From Laguncularia racemosa (Eukaryota > Streptophyta > Magnoliopsida > Myrtales > Combretaceae): a DNA stretch of 64,000 nucleotides. The notes beneath the pieces are model-generated. The model saw only the letters and a program-made list of their open reading frames with translations. It searched no databases and was not told where the DNA came from. The DNA is taken from contig JBBMOL010000012.1 in assembly GCA_037954665.1 (NCBI GenBank), forward strand, positions 8,308,001 through 8,372,000. Direction: 5' to 3'. Shown piece after piece: positions 1 through 11,703 of this stretch; the stretch's first letter is position 1, and the number at the start of each line of letters is the position of its first letter. The translations under genes were made by a program, and so were the position numbers.

Positions 1-1775
1 TTTTGAAGAAAGAGTGGAGCTGACCCTCATTCAAATCCATAACTAATCTCCCTCTATTCATTCGATCGAGCTAACGACGATAAACAAAAGCGCTGGCTGG
101 GAGGCAACCCATGCATCTACTAGGTTAGTTTTCCTTTTACTATCATCATCAATATATTTGTGATTTGTGGTTTTGCAGGTGAGATTTTAACGAAGAGGAC
201 AAGACATGTCTAAGCCACACCCAAGTGTATGGGCATTTGTGAAAGGTGTCTCATTCTAAGGGATGACACGGGTACAGGCACGGCCAAGTTACAAGCCGTA
301 CCACAAAAGGTTCTCATGACTTCACTTGTGCGTTGCCTGACTTTCTGTTAAAGATCCGCGTTGTAGGAGAGTTTAGGGGAGTTTTCATTTTCCTTTTGTT
401 TTCTTTTTGCTCTTATTCTTTGCTTCCCTTTATGAGTTTCATGAGGACATTGGGGACAATGTCTATTATAAGTGTGGGGAAGGGGGGTTAGGAAAACGAA
501 ACTAGGATATAAGGGTTGTGCAATCAAAAATGTAAATTCCTCTTATTTAAGGTATATTCAATGATGACTTTTGACAATCAAGGACTGCTGAGATTTGTTC
601 ATACCCTCATGGAAAATTTTAAAAAATTTTATTCTCTTATTTTGTATTAGAGATACGTTACTAAAATTACAAGATGAAATCTAAGTGAAGTGAACTTACT
701 TGTTATTTAACCTTTACTTTCAGGAGTTAAGATTGGATTAAGGTCACTTGTGAGTTTAGTATGCTCTTCTTTTTGCTTAGTAGGTAAGCTATGTAACTTG
801 GAGTGAAGGAGTAAATGATACTTGTAACTTGGTGATTCCTTTTTGAAGAAGTTTCTGAGAAAAAAAAATTGTTAGGAGTAATTGAAGAATATAATAATAT
901 GTAAATAGTTCAGAAGTGGGCCTCATAGACTCGAGTAATTAAACTTGAGAGATGCCCTTTTTAGGGAATAATATCTATTGACTCGGGTGACGAACTTGGG
1001 ATCAATGGCTGAAAGCTCACTACAAGGGTCGTGAGAAAAGTCTAAGAAAACTAAACTTAAATGAGATTATATGAATGATAGTTAATTGATTGAGATGGTA
1101 GAGGTTTGAAGGGCTATCTTAAAACCTAATAGCCTAAGATCATTTGGTCTGGGACTTACTGACCAAGGAAACCATCTTAATTAATTAATTAATTAATTAA
1201 TTAAATGAGTTAATTGGACTCGAGCAAGTAAATCCTAGGGACATCTTCTATGTTGAGGGAATAACGTCTATTAACTTGAGTGATGAACTCGAGATTATCG
1301 ATCAAAAGTTCGTTACATGGGTCAGTTAACTTAGTTAAGTGCTTTAATGGTAAACTCCCAAGATTAACTTAAGAATTAGATGAAACAGAAAAGGAAGAGC
1401 TAGGGGACGAGTGGATACAACATGCCTTTAGTCCCTATTGTGTTGCTCATAACAGTGGTTAAAAGGATTGTATACTTTATTTTACTAGTCTTGATCTTGT
1501 GGCAATTTTGACTTTGGGAATTTTAGTTTAAATGATAAGGGTAATAGTTTAATTTACTTAGATTAGCTTTGGGAATTTTAGTATTTGTACTTTGTATACA
1601 ACTAATGGTAAGATTGAGTGAAGATTATCAATGATTGGGGTGTAGCATGAAATCGATGATGCTAGAATATCTTCTCGATTGTTGGAACTTATGAGAACTT
1701 GTCCTTTGGGTTTTTTTTTTTTTTTTTAATCCTTGTTTGCTTGAGGACAAGTAAAAGCTTAAGTGTGGGGAAATT
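1..1775 (+). mobile_element. 3' non-coding internal region of a truncated Ty3/gypsy element (Athila/Tat-like)
   Basis: No pol survives here; the window opens downstream of it. Near 90-115 the stretch AGCGCTGGCTGGGAGGCAAC matches the short conserved block that often follows pol in plant Athila/Tat-type elements. The phrase GAGGACATTGGGGACAATG near 443-461 is a second block common in that region. A purine-rich tract (about 1753-1775, containing AAGTGTGGGGAAA) ends directly before the LTR and acts as the polypurine tract. No reading frame of interest is present. The lineage is inferred from these non-coding signatures only, so Athila versus Tat is not settled. Confidence 0.6.
1177..1204. repeat. 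(TTAA)n microsatellite
   Basis: Seven uninterrupted TTAA units lie in the non-coding 3' region of the gypsy remnant. Confidence 0.95.
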
Positions 1776-3281
1776 TGATAAGAGTAAATTAATCCTTATA
1801 AATCATGGGCGTTAATGTTGAATTTGTGTAATTTTTTAAATAAAATCAATGCGGATTCGGTACTTAACAGATAAATATATCAGTTTCAGGGTATAATACT
1901 AAAGAGAAGTGGAAAGATAACAAAAGGAGCAGGATTGGAACTCAAAAGATCAAGTTAAAGCTACTTATGGACAACATAGGGAAAGCCATGCCCATGTCAT
2001 GAGCTATGTGCGTGCCTGAGGATGAAATTTGTCACTTGGAAAGGAAGCACAGCTTATGATATGGGTGTGCTTGAAGCCGTGGAAACGCCGAGGAGAAATG
2101 GAAGAGTCCAGAGCCTGGCATGGTTTGTAATCTAGCCGTGTTTCTATTCGTGCCACACACTGAACAAAGATGAGGAATTGCGGATTATCGACCAGAGGGA
2201 GACACGGTTTGAAATCCGGCCGTGTTGGTGGGTGTGTCAGGCGTATGTTATTCACTTTTCGAGATTTACTTGGAAAATTAAAAATATATTCGTATCTTTC
2301 TAACTGAAGATCCTCTACCATTTCCTTAAGAGTATAAATAGAACCAATCAGAGAGAGAGGAGGGGGAGGGGAGGCACAAGAACAACCCTAGAGAAGAGAA
2401 GTTAGAAGAGTTTCCAAAATCGAAGCCAAGATCTTTGTGTTTGTCTCATGGGTTTATTTATGGATTCTAATATTTTCTCTTTTGTTCTTTTTATTAGATC
2501 CGTGAGTAGTTAATTGTTTTATACCTGATCCCTCGAGAAACCCCTAATTGTCATGTAACGGATTTGATGATGTTTCAATGATTAATCCAAATCTTTGAGT
2601 TTATTCATGTTGCAATCATGGTTTGTTTATCTTGATATGTGTGCAGTATTAGGATCGAATTAGATCTCTATTAATAAGATTGAGAAATCTCTTAATAGAG
2701 TAGATCTGGCATGAATAAAAATACTACTTGTAATCCTAGAGATAGGTTATAGGAGGTTTTCTATATTGAATGAGGTCATGGTGGTCTGGTTCAATTGAGA
2801 GTCCTAGGATTTTATTGCAATCTTAATTATGTTAATTAAAGAGAGATCTTAATTGACTTAATTAGGATTAGGGATTATTGATCTTGAGAAAGACCTTAAT
2901 CTAGTGTAAGAAACTCCGCAGATCAGAGATGTTGTGTATTAATCATTGGAAAGTTTGTAATTGAATAAAAGTTGCATGATAATTAGTGGTGGAACTTGGG
3001 TAGGGTGTGTTTAGATAATTTAAATAACTAAAGGAGTATTTGAATATCTTTAATCTGATCATTTAATTCGTTCCTTTTAGATTTAATCAGTAATTAGGGT
3101 AATTAAGTTCATTAATAGTGAGAAGTTAGATAGTAGGATAATTGTTAGTACTAGTACTTATAAGTCTTCGTGGGATCGATACCTGTACTCCAATGCTATA
3201 TTGCTAATTGATAGGTATACTTACCTGAGAACTGATCGTAAGCTAGGATTGAGTATAGGATTTGACTTGTTAAAACGATCA
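1776..3281 (+). repeat. 3' LTR of the first Ty3/gypsy element
   Basis: The LTR begins TGATAAG directly after the polypurine tract and probably ends at GATCA near 3281. The phrase CGTGGGATCGAT near 3170 is typical of the LTR end of Athila/Tat-type plant elements. A TATAAATAG promoter core sits in its middle. Several CACGG/GCCGTG motifs occur at 2070-2240. The open frame at 2004-2321 on the minus strand is a shadow within the LTR. No second LTR is in the window, so the right edge is inferred. Confidence 0.6.
2333..2340 (+). promoter_or_regulatory. TATA box of the LTR promoter
   Basis: TATAAATA lies about 560 bp into the LTR, followed by a purine-rich leader (GAGAGAGAGGAGG), as expected for the U3/R junction of a plant LTR. 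Confidence 0.6.
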
Positions 3282-3414
3282 GATCGTTAACCACTTGTGA
3301 TTGGATGAATTAAAACAAGAGGAACTGGATATTTTTCGAATTGCAAGAGCAATTGATTCATCTTTTCAAACAACCATAGCCGAAGCTTCTACTGTATAAC
3401 GTGTTGTGTTCAAA

Positions 3415-4066
3415 TTTCATTGTTTCTCTTCTTGAATAATCAAGGAATAAGCCTGCACAACATCAAGTAATGGATTCATCAAAAGGATATGACCACATAT
3501 GGCATTATAAGATTCATTCAATCCCATAAGAAACTGCATCAATTTGCGCCTTCTATTATTTGCTCCACAAGTGCAAATCGCATCATTATAAGAGCCTAAT
3601 TCATCCCAATTTTTTTTTTTTTTTTTATCTTTGTGTAATAAATTGCAATAGACATTTGATCTTGAGCCAGATAAGCAATGTCTCTGTCAATTTGAAAAAT
3701 TCATAGAGCATTGCTTTGTGAGAAACAATTTCAAAGATCTTCCTAAATTTCATGGGCAGTGCTATAGAAAATAACACTATGTGCAATATCGGGTGTCCAA
3801 GAATTTAGAAGTAAAGACAATACCATGTCATTGCATTTTTTTCCATGTTGCATATTCTTCAGGTTTAGTTGTGGCCAATGGTGCCTTAAGAGTTCCATCA
3901 GCAAAACCTAATTTGGATTTTACATTCAAAGAAATTACCATGGCTCTACTCCACGTCAAATAGTTGTCCCATTAAGAGATTTGGAAACTAGAACCATTCT
4001 AGGGTGATTGGAATGGTGAAGAGAATAAGAGTTGTTGGAATTTGACTTATCTCTATTGTAGACCAT
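3415..4066 (-). pseudogene. Ty1/copia Gag pseudogene
   Basis: Read on the minus strand, this gives an ordered copia Gag. The N-terminal part has HHSNHPRMVLVSKSLNG, then TWSRAMVISLNVKSKLGFADG, then YATWKK. Next comes a conserved core with AHEI.EDL, RDIAYLAQDQMSIA, NRRRKLMQFLMGLNESYN and LIIQEEKQ. These match the plant copia Gag (UBN2-type) layout, which packages element RNA. The start chosen is the ATG at 4066. There are in-frame stops, a frameshift at the TWSRAM motif and an A/T tract near 3610-3626, so it is dead. The PBS lies immediately upstream in this orientation. No pol follows, so the element is truncated on its 3' side. Confidence 0.85.
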
Positions 4067-4121
4067 GATGATTATGATTGAAAATTATAAGGTGGAGAGA
4101 AAAAATATCATTATTGCTATG

Positions 4122-4131
4122 TCTGATACCA
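4122..4131 (-). other. Primer binding site (initiator tRNA-Met) of the copia fragment
   Basis: The reverse complement reads TGGTATCAGA, the standard plant PBS complementary to initiator tRNA-Met. It lies between the LTR edge (TG at 4132) and the Gag start, so the 5' LTR must lie to its right. Confidence 0.75.
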
Positions 4132-4370
4132 TGTAAAGAAGAGGAAGAGAGAGAAAATCTATCATTTTTTTTTTATTTTATTTTAGTGAAATCAATAACA
4201 TATATATATAAAAGAAAGTTATTCTAATAATAGCAATTATAACATACAATATATACTTTTATGATTTCACTATTTTAATCATGATAACTATATTATACAA
4301 TATATATTTCTATAATTAGATTATTTTAAATAAAGATAATAATATTTATTTTATATATTTTATGATACAG
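4132..4370 (-). repeat. Part of the 5' LTR of the minus-strand copia fragment
   Basis: The LTR end is fixed by the PBS at 4122-4131. The far edge is not visible because no second LTR exists here, and the coordinate given is a guess. The sequence is AT-rich with runs of TA. Confidence 0.4.
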
Positions 4371-5140
4371 CTTGATTTTTTAATAGCATGCAAGCAGTAT
4401 GCCCCCACCGTTAAAGTTGCACAGAAAATAGGCACAAAAGAATGTTGCCTCTATAATATTTACATAAGAATGCATAAGAACCACCATTGGAAGGCTTGCT
4501 TACATCTCCACATGGACTTAGAATGTATATCCATCCTCTTCTTCTTGAAAAGCGGACTGAAATCATTGGGCTGTATAACCTGCATCGTTGAAATTCTCGT
4601 TATCTTTGAGTTAACTCACCAAAACCTGTAAGCTTGAAACAGGAAGATATCCTTACAAAAAATAATTTGAATATGTTTTGCCGTAGAGCAACTCTTCTGG
4701 CCCCATATATTTGATATAAGGTTTTTATTTTATTTTATTTTATTATTATTTTATCAGTAACAAAACAAATCAAATCATCTTCAAATCACATCCTCATCAT
4801 GTCACTGCCAACAATACCTTAGTCTGAAATTCCAATATACTCCAATAAATCTTCTAAATCTTATATTTTTTACAAACTTAGTAGTGTGTGAATCGAGCAG
4901 CATGTTACCAACCGAAAATGTCAAATTCACTGTGCATACCGGCAGTAACTTGAAACCTCACCTGTAAAGCTATCGCCCAAATCCTCATTAAATCTTTACT
5001 TGCTATATATATATCTCATTTAATGTAAATCCTCAATTGCTGTCTTATTGAAACTTTGTGGTTTCCATTTTAATCTTTCAAATTATTTTTTTTTTTGAAG
5101 TACTTTAAATATATATATATTGCTCTATTTACAAAAAAAA
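4371..5140. other. No recognisable gene; AT-rich intergenic sequence
   Basis: An open frame of 89 codons at 4362-4631 on the plus strand has no recognisable motif. On the minus strand, short exon-like stretches occur (for example MQVIQPNDFSPLFKKKRMD near 4590-4540), preceded by AG-like acceptors, but no family could be named. The rest is A/T tracts. Confidence 0.5.
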
Positions 5141-6411
5141 AAGAAAAAAGTTATCGTAGAAATTACTTTGTAGATTCCTACGTACTTACTATTTGAGATC
5201 AAACTAGCGGCACTTCACATTCGTTATCTTTATAAATTATTATTATTATTATAAACCTTTTTTATTAAAAAATATTTTTATAATAGCTAAAATGTCTTTT
5301 TAAAAATTTCATAATTTTTTTTAAATTTATGTAAAAGCTAAAATGTCTTTAAAAATTTTAATAATTTTTTTAGGAAAGAAAAATAAGAAAGAACAAAAAT
5401 AAATAAATAAATAAATAAAATAAAAAATGGACAAGGAATATAAATGTGGACTTGGATACAAATGCAGACATGGGTTGAAGCCGAGTTTGGATCAGGTCAG
5501 TAGATTCGAGTCCGGCTTCAATGAATTGAACAAAAGAATAACTAGAGGACTTAGCGACTTCCGATGGTTGTTAGAGGTTAGATGGATGTCGAGCTTTTTT
5601 GGGTGTGGTGAGCAAGTTGGAGAGGGTAGTTTACACCTAAACAAGGTGGAGTAGGTTGATAGTCAATGGTTAGAGCTTCAATCGTTGGCATGAGGTTCCA
5701 TCGGAAATGCTTAGAGAGATTTAGGGTGTTTCGAATGATGGGGAGGGAAGATTTTGAAAGCTAGAGTTCTAGGGAGGTGTTTGATGGTGGTAATTAGCTT
5801 CATAGATCAATAGGGGAAGAGGGATCCTAGAGAGAAAAAGAGAAGATGACCAGGATAACTAAGAGAGAGAAAGGGCTTGAAGCTACCAATTAGAGAGGAA
5901 ATGCAATGGCTCTATGTTGTTTTCTCCCCTAGGAATGAGGAATGAGGATCATATTTATACTTGCTGAGCTCAAGTTGAGCTTAGCAAGTCTTCAATGGCT
6001 TGATCTACCATAATCCATTGAGGACGAAGATGCTTAGGATATTCTTTCGATTGAAGGTAAGTGATGAAATTTGAGGAGTTCAACTAGCAGGAATGTGCCT
6101 GTGTAGCTTTAACTTAGACGCTTATAGGAGAAGAAACTTTGATTCTTACCTTATCACTTCGGATTTGCAATTGGAGTGCATCTTGAAATTTTTTTTTTCC
6201 AATTTTTGAGATTCGATTTAATGCTCCAAACATCTATATTTAGCCAATTTTTTGCTTGGAATCCTATGTCACCTACATGATTTCATCACGAATTTAGTGG
6301 AATCGTGTAGACCAAACTTACCCTTGCATTGATTATTTTCCTAAAAATTGAAAAATTATTATTATTTATCCGATTTTTTTTAGATGAATGGCAAAAATGG
6401 AGTGTCTAGAA
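5141..6411 (-). repeat. Minus-oriented LTR of a Tat/Ogre-type element (left copy)
   Basis: The right end (AAAATGGAGTGTCTAGA) matches the right end of the LTR at 12700-14519 (AAAATGGAGTGTTTACA). Near 5175-5210 the phrase CCTACGTACT followed by a TTTGAGATCAAAC-like block matches a block at 13010-13045 of the other LTR. A minus-strand TATA box lies in the middle. The central parts are hardly alike, so these are different subfamilies or old copies. The left edge is approximate. I infer that this is the 3' LTR of an element whose internal region starts at 6412. Confidence 0.55.
5952..5959 (-). promoter_or_regulatory. TATA box of the left Tat-type LTR
   Basis: The minus strand reads TATAAATA. It supports the minus orientation of this LTR and mirrors the TATA box of the LTR at 12700-14519. 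Confidence 0.5.
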
Positions 6412-6589
6412 TTTGCTTTATGCTTCTCTTACAATAACGTTGTCTTGTTGCTTCTCATGTCTACTTCATAGTATACACATATTACCTTGACTATGTGCTT
6501 TTCTTATTTCTTATCTCTTTCCTTTTTTTTGTAAGCTCTATCTCGATATTGGCACTACTCCAATGAATCTCGCCTTAGGATTCCAAGAA

Positions 6590-9440
6590 ATATTGTGAAT
6601 TGATGGGGAAGAATCCAAAGAGTAGTCAAAGCTCGTAGCATAGAAACAGTCAAGTAAAGGGATTTGCTGGTACATTTAAATGGATATTCACCATCGATCC
6701 AAAGCCCTTAAGATGCTTAGTTGGATGGGACCATCTCCAAAGACACATTTTAGGGTAAGATCAAATGTTAAGAACCATTCGCAACACCTCATATTGATGG
6801 CAAGTTTTGCTTTATTAGGTATGAGCCTCTTACCAATTCAAGAGAAACCATAAACGCATATTCGATCTTATGCTTTAGAAACGAAAGAAGAGAACTTCCT
6901 TTTTCTATCACCTAGTTTGTGTTTCTCAAGTTACCACCCTCTAAGTGGAAATCTTAGGTAGAATATATCATTTTGAAGTCAAAATATGTAGCTCTTTTGA
7001 AGATAGTGAGGGTCTTTCATGCCATTACCACTTTCACTCACCTATGTTTCCCATATATGAGTGGGTTGGAAGTTTAGCAAGCAATCATCTATCAGTGGAG
7101 TACTCAGACTTACACATTCAACACTTCATGGGGGGAGATGACTCCAACACTTAAGGATGTGGTCATACTCCTAAAGTTGAATAACTTTGGATAGATCAAC
7201 ATTGCTACAACTAATGTATTTCATATGGAGCACAGTTTTCAAATATTCTTATTAGATGCCTTGAAAGCTACTTACAATAATAAGAAGAAGCTATGTTTCT
7301 CTTCATAACTTACATGCTTTTTTAAAGAGTAGAAGAAAGATGGGCCTCTAGCTCAAGCTGTGATCAAGAGTAAGTATTTTCATTTATTCCCATGTATATC
7401 TTTATAATCGTGTACTTATGTGCCTTTTTTTTTTCATTGTTTTTACAGGTATGAACTTGTGGCTTTTGTAGTGTTCTAACTATCTTTATTTGTGTTCCCT
7501 AGTGGACTAAAAGAAGGCATGAGCCCTCGGCTCTTTCCCTTAGCTATACACATTACTTAGGGTAAGTTCTTCGTGCGGGCACCTTGTACTTGAGTTCCTT
7601 ATACTAGTACTTAGATCTGTATTATAAAGCTTATGTTTGTTCAAAAGGCCGCTATGTGAATGTGTCACATGTGTACATAGTATTTCTCTAACTTTTCTTT
7701 TGTAAGCAGTTGCAAAAGTACTTTACTCCTCGTCTTGTTGGTGGTAGACCCAACCTTGCTCTCTTTAAAGCATGGGCTTTAGTTGAAGGAACTATTAAGT
7801 AAGCACTCTTACAACTTATTGATATTGAGGGCAAATTTACATTGCGATCTTATGTGAAGCAAACCATCAGGTATAAAGATGGTAGTGTATTATATCCTTC
7901 AGGCTCAAAAGATGAGGTGACCTTAGTGGATAGATGCAAGAGTCTCCACAACTTTAAGGTAAGATTTATTTTGTGGTGTATTTCATGAGGTTTACCCTCT
8001 CTTCTTGACAGTTGAGACTTTTTTTGGTGTTATTTGGAACAAAGAGTTATGGTGTATTCTCTACATAAGATTACATGCTAACTTAGATTTCACAAAGAAG
8101 TATCTTGTAACATCAACAATACTAAGAATTTCAAGTCATGTTATCGATTGCTTTTTCCAAGTGATTTCAGAAACATTTGCCTAAAGGTGTGTTAACTATT
8201 CTTTCTTTTCATGAGTTGCTCTAATATTACTTCTCTTGGCTAGCTAATATATTCATTAAATTGCTTGCAAGACTTCTGAGCATATGCCTTTGCCCCAGTA
8301 GGTGATGCACTTGCGCACCTACTATATATTGTTGGGAATTTTACCTTAAATTACCTCCTAAGCCTAAGCCCATGTCTACTAGTATTGCCTAAGAAGCTAC
8401 TAAGTAAATGCATCAGCAATAAGAGCTTCCCAATAATATAGATATAGGGAGATTATCTAAGAATAAACACCTATCTCTTTTATTAACATATCATAGATAG
8501 GCTAAGTGTGCCCTTATTCAACAGGTAGTAGTACCCTTGCATGTTTCTTGTTATTATGCATGTATAAATACTCTTTAGGTTATTACTTTTCCTCTTTCCT
8601 AACTTCAATTTTTTTTTTTAGTGCAAGTTGAGGTAGGTTTTAAGGTTTGCTAAAGCACTTTTAGTAACTTAGCGACCATTTCAGCTCAAGTTGTTGATGA
8701 TCAAGACTTGGTGGATTATTAAGAGTCCTCAATTGAAGATGATAGTGGTGATGATGATAACATTAAAGGATTCCATGAATCTCTTGAAGTTAGAGTAGTC
8801 ACCGCTAGTACATCATAGAGGCAAGCTAGGGTGATGGTCATCCTGATAATGATAACCATGTTGTGTAATACTTCATTCAGGCACATATGGAGATAATTTA
8901 TATGTAGTACTTGTTGATATCCTTCCTCCTTTAGTTGCTATCACGTCTCATTAAGACAAAGAGCAACTCTAGAGATCTATGTTGCATTAGAGGAGATTAC
9001 ATTCTTTTAAGGGTTCATTGTGGTTTATTGTACCCCATTAGCTATTGAAGTCATTGGAGGCTATTAAAGCTATGGATAGAGATTTTTAGGCTGAGTCCCC
9101 AACGTTGGAGATAGAGCTAGCCTGCACCGTGGTGAAGATGTTAGGTCAGACCATGCTATTATTGGAAAAGCCTTGAAACTCTTTGTCAAAAGCAAAGCTT
9201 AAGTAGTTGATTAAGTTTGTTGAGGGAGCTCGCCTTTGAGATTCAAGATTAACATCTTAGAAAATGTTACTATTAAAGCCAAGAGATTGTTGAGCTACTA
9301 TAATGTTAAAAGATAGCATAACAAGCTAATGACAAAGGTGTGAGGGTTGCAAGAAGGGGTTAAAGTGAAAAATTTTAAGATGAAGACACTTTTAGGAGAT
9401 ATGGACCTTAAGTCCAAGGTAGGCCTAGATTGTCTTCCTT
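6590..9440 (+). pseudogene. Decayed plant mobile domain (PMD, MAIL/MAIN-like) gene
   Basis: The plus strand at 7111-7191 encodes YTFNTSWGEMTPTLKDVVIL followed by LKLNNFG. This is a clear match to the PMD signature (family form: HTFHLP.GEMT.TL.DV..LLGL). PMD proteins such as MAIL1/MAIN are nuclear plant proteins, and many copies are carried by transposons. Upstream text (LVGWDHL, about 6715-6735) and downstream text (KYFTPRLVGGRPNLALFKAW, about 7710-7780) could belong to the same protein. Possible introns are suggested by GTAAGT near 7370, an ACAG acceptor near 7447 and GTAAG near 7957. Frameshifts and many stops show it is dead. It is antisense to the flanking Tat-type LTRs, as described for extra reading frames in some Tat-lineage elements. 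The outer limits are approximate; the signature itself is the solid part. Confidence 0.6.
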
Positions 9441-10289
9441 AGTTTAGTATGGTTGTACTTTTATTTTTTTTTCAAAGCATTGTATTAGAACAAGCTTAAA
9501 TCGATATCTCCCTTAATTTTTTCTTTTTTTTTTTTTGCACTATTGTTGCTTGCTTACTTATGTATTCCATAAATGATGCTAGTCCCTTTAGGTTATTAAT
9601 GCCTTAAACCGCTTGAATCAACTGCATTTATTTACTTTTGCTTATTGATGGGAACAAGAAATAGTCACCATTATCTAGAACTTATTAAGCCCATCATGTC
9701 ATGCATCAAAGTGAAGCTTTCACTTGCTAGAGATGATATGTTAAATGGTTGAAATGATCAATCATACTTAAGCAACAGTAGTAACATTTGTTGTTTAAGG
9801 CCATAAATTATCTTTCATTAGTCAATGGGGGTATTTCTCACAACTTGACTACTTAATACGAGTTATCAAAGAGTTTTGAATTAAAAATACTCCACCATAG
9901 GAGTTGTAGAAGAACTTTCATGATTGAGCTTAAGTAAATTGATTTTCCTACTTAGCTATAATAATTTGTGATGTGCTTAGGAGACCATGCTCTTACCAGT
10001 TTACATTGTACAAGCTTAACATTCCATCATGCACCTAGGAGTCAATGCTCTTACTAGTCTACTATAACATTTACATTATCCTTTATATACTTTATTTTAG
10101 TGAATCATAATCTTATGTAGATTCTAGAATGAGCATGATGATTCATTGTTGGGGTTTAGAAGTAAATTAGTTAAGTGTTGCTTAGGCTAAGAAGTAGCTT
10201 CATGACTGGCTTTAAGAGAATGAGCAAGTTTCACTTATAATTTGAAGCATCATGCACTCAAAAGCAACAGCAATGCAAGTAACTTGCTA

Positions 10290-10873
10290 GGGCATTGTGT
10301 GAGCTTAAAGCATAAGAGTTGAGAAGTTAGGGTATTTCTTAAACTTGTGGTGTGTGAGTCAAATGTGAAGGCATTGCCTAGGCTTAAGGCAGTGAAGCTA
10401 AAGATGCTAAATATTGTTTGAGCATAAGGCATGAAAGTTGAGATACTAGAGTGTTGCTTAAACTTAGGGCATAAAGACAAGATGTTAAGGCATTTCCTAG
10501 GTTCAAGTTACTAGGGAATTTCTTTGGCTTAGGGTGCTGAAGTCAAAGATCCTAGGGCATTGCTTGGGCTTAAAGCATAAAAGTCGAGATGCTGGGGTTT
10601 GCTTGGGCTTAAAGCACAAAAGCTAGGATATTAAGTTCTTTATGTGCTTAAGGCATGGATGTCAAGAGGCCAAGGTATTACTTAGGTTTAAGGTGTGATA
10701 GCTAAGATGCCAAGGCCTAGCTTGGCTTAAGGCATAAAATCTAAAATGCTAAGGTATAGCCTGGGCTTAAAGCATGCAAGTTGAGGTGTTAGGACATCAC
10801 CTGATCTTAAGGCATGGGAGCCAAGATGTTAGGGCATAGCTTGGACTTGAGGCATGGAATCCAAGATGTCATA
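10290..10873. repeat. Degenerate 40-bp minisatellite, about 14-15 copies
   Basis: The unit reads roughly GGCATTGCTTGGGCTTAAAG then CATAAAAGTCGAGATGCTAG. I counted about 15 head-to-tail units of 39-41 bp, each with several substitutions. The best conserved part is GGCTTAAGGCAT. The array lies within the same Tat-associated block as the PMD pseudogene. The 76-codon minus-strand frame at 10250-10480 is a product of this repeat. Confidence 0.85.
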
Positions 10874-11538
10874 AGAATCTCTTGGTATTAAGATATGTAC
10901 ATGTATCTTAAGTGTTGACTATTAGGTTTGTCCCACTCCATGGTTATGTGGTAGAGTCTGCTAAATGGGAAGATCTTTAGTTTAAGCATCATTATGTTTG
11001 CTTGAAGAGCTTTCTACTCTTAATGATTATATAGTGTCAAGGAAATTCCTGGTCTTAAGGTCATTGTGTATGGTAGTAGCAACAATGTGTTGGTGATACA
11101 AGATTTTTAACTTTAGTATTCCTTTGGACGACTTAATCTATATTTCTTCCTTTGTTGTGAAAGAAGTCCTCAGAGTAGATATTATCAAGGCAAGGGCATG
11201 AGTGGGTTGATAAGTAGATCCACCAAGGATATTAGGAAGGGAAGTACGTGATGAAGAACCACCAAGGTGGACTCTTACATTCTCTCCTTTAGACATTAGT
11301 AGTTATTTAGCTACAACACGTAGTGGAGGGGGTTACTCTTACCCCCCTTGGGAAATGTCATCCTTAATGGTAAGAGGATTAATTTTTTAACTATATGGGT
11401 GATGCCCTGCTCTGCAATAGCATTGATGTTTAATGGATTAACACCTTACTATACAACAACAATGATGACCAATCTCATCATAAAGGGAGCAAACATGATC
11501 ATGAGTTGATTCAAAGCCCTTATGTTCTCTCTCATAGT
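10874..11538. other. No recognisable gene
   Basis: This is AT-rich sequence with scattered stops on both strands. The minus strand continues the short frame described at 11539-11703 with many stops, so it may be decayed element leader or Gag sequence. Confidence 0.5.
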
Positions 11539-11703
11539 CTACATCATTTGTGCAAAATTTAGAAGAGCCTTAAGTTGCAGATTATCTTGACTAGTATTTT
11601 GAGGCAATGGGGGTAGGCTATGCTCAGTTAGTTTAGTATTGGGATCTTGATCTTGAGAAGTATTATCCAACAATTTAATCATTCTCTTCCTTTGAGGTGC
11701 CAT
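11539..11703 (-). pseudogene. Short reading frame, possible N-terminus of an element protein
   Basis: The minus strand opens MAPQRKRMIKLLDNTSQDQD and continues for 54 codons to a TAG; the same frame stays mostly open for about another 40 codons. The basic start followed by a polar, proline-rich stretch is like the start of Gag-side frames in Tat/Ogre-type elements, but no conserved domain is visible. It lies downstream (in minus orientation) of the LTR at 12700-14519. It may equally be a chance frame. Confidence 0.25.

Noticed and set aside
4362..4631. 89-codon frame as a small gene
   Set aside because: No motif, AT-rich flanks, no homolog recognised; mentioned only as unassigned.
10290..10873. 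CRISPR-like array
   Set aside because: Units touch each other without spacers, are degenerate, and lie in plant transposon DNA.
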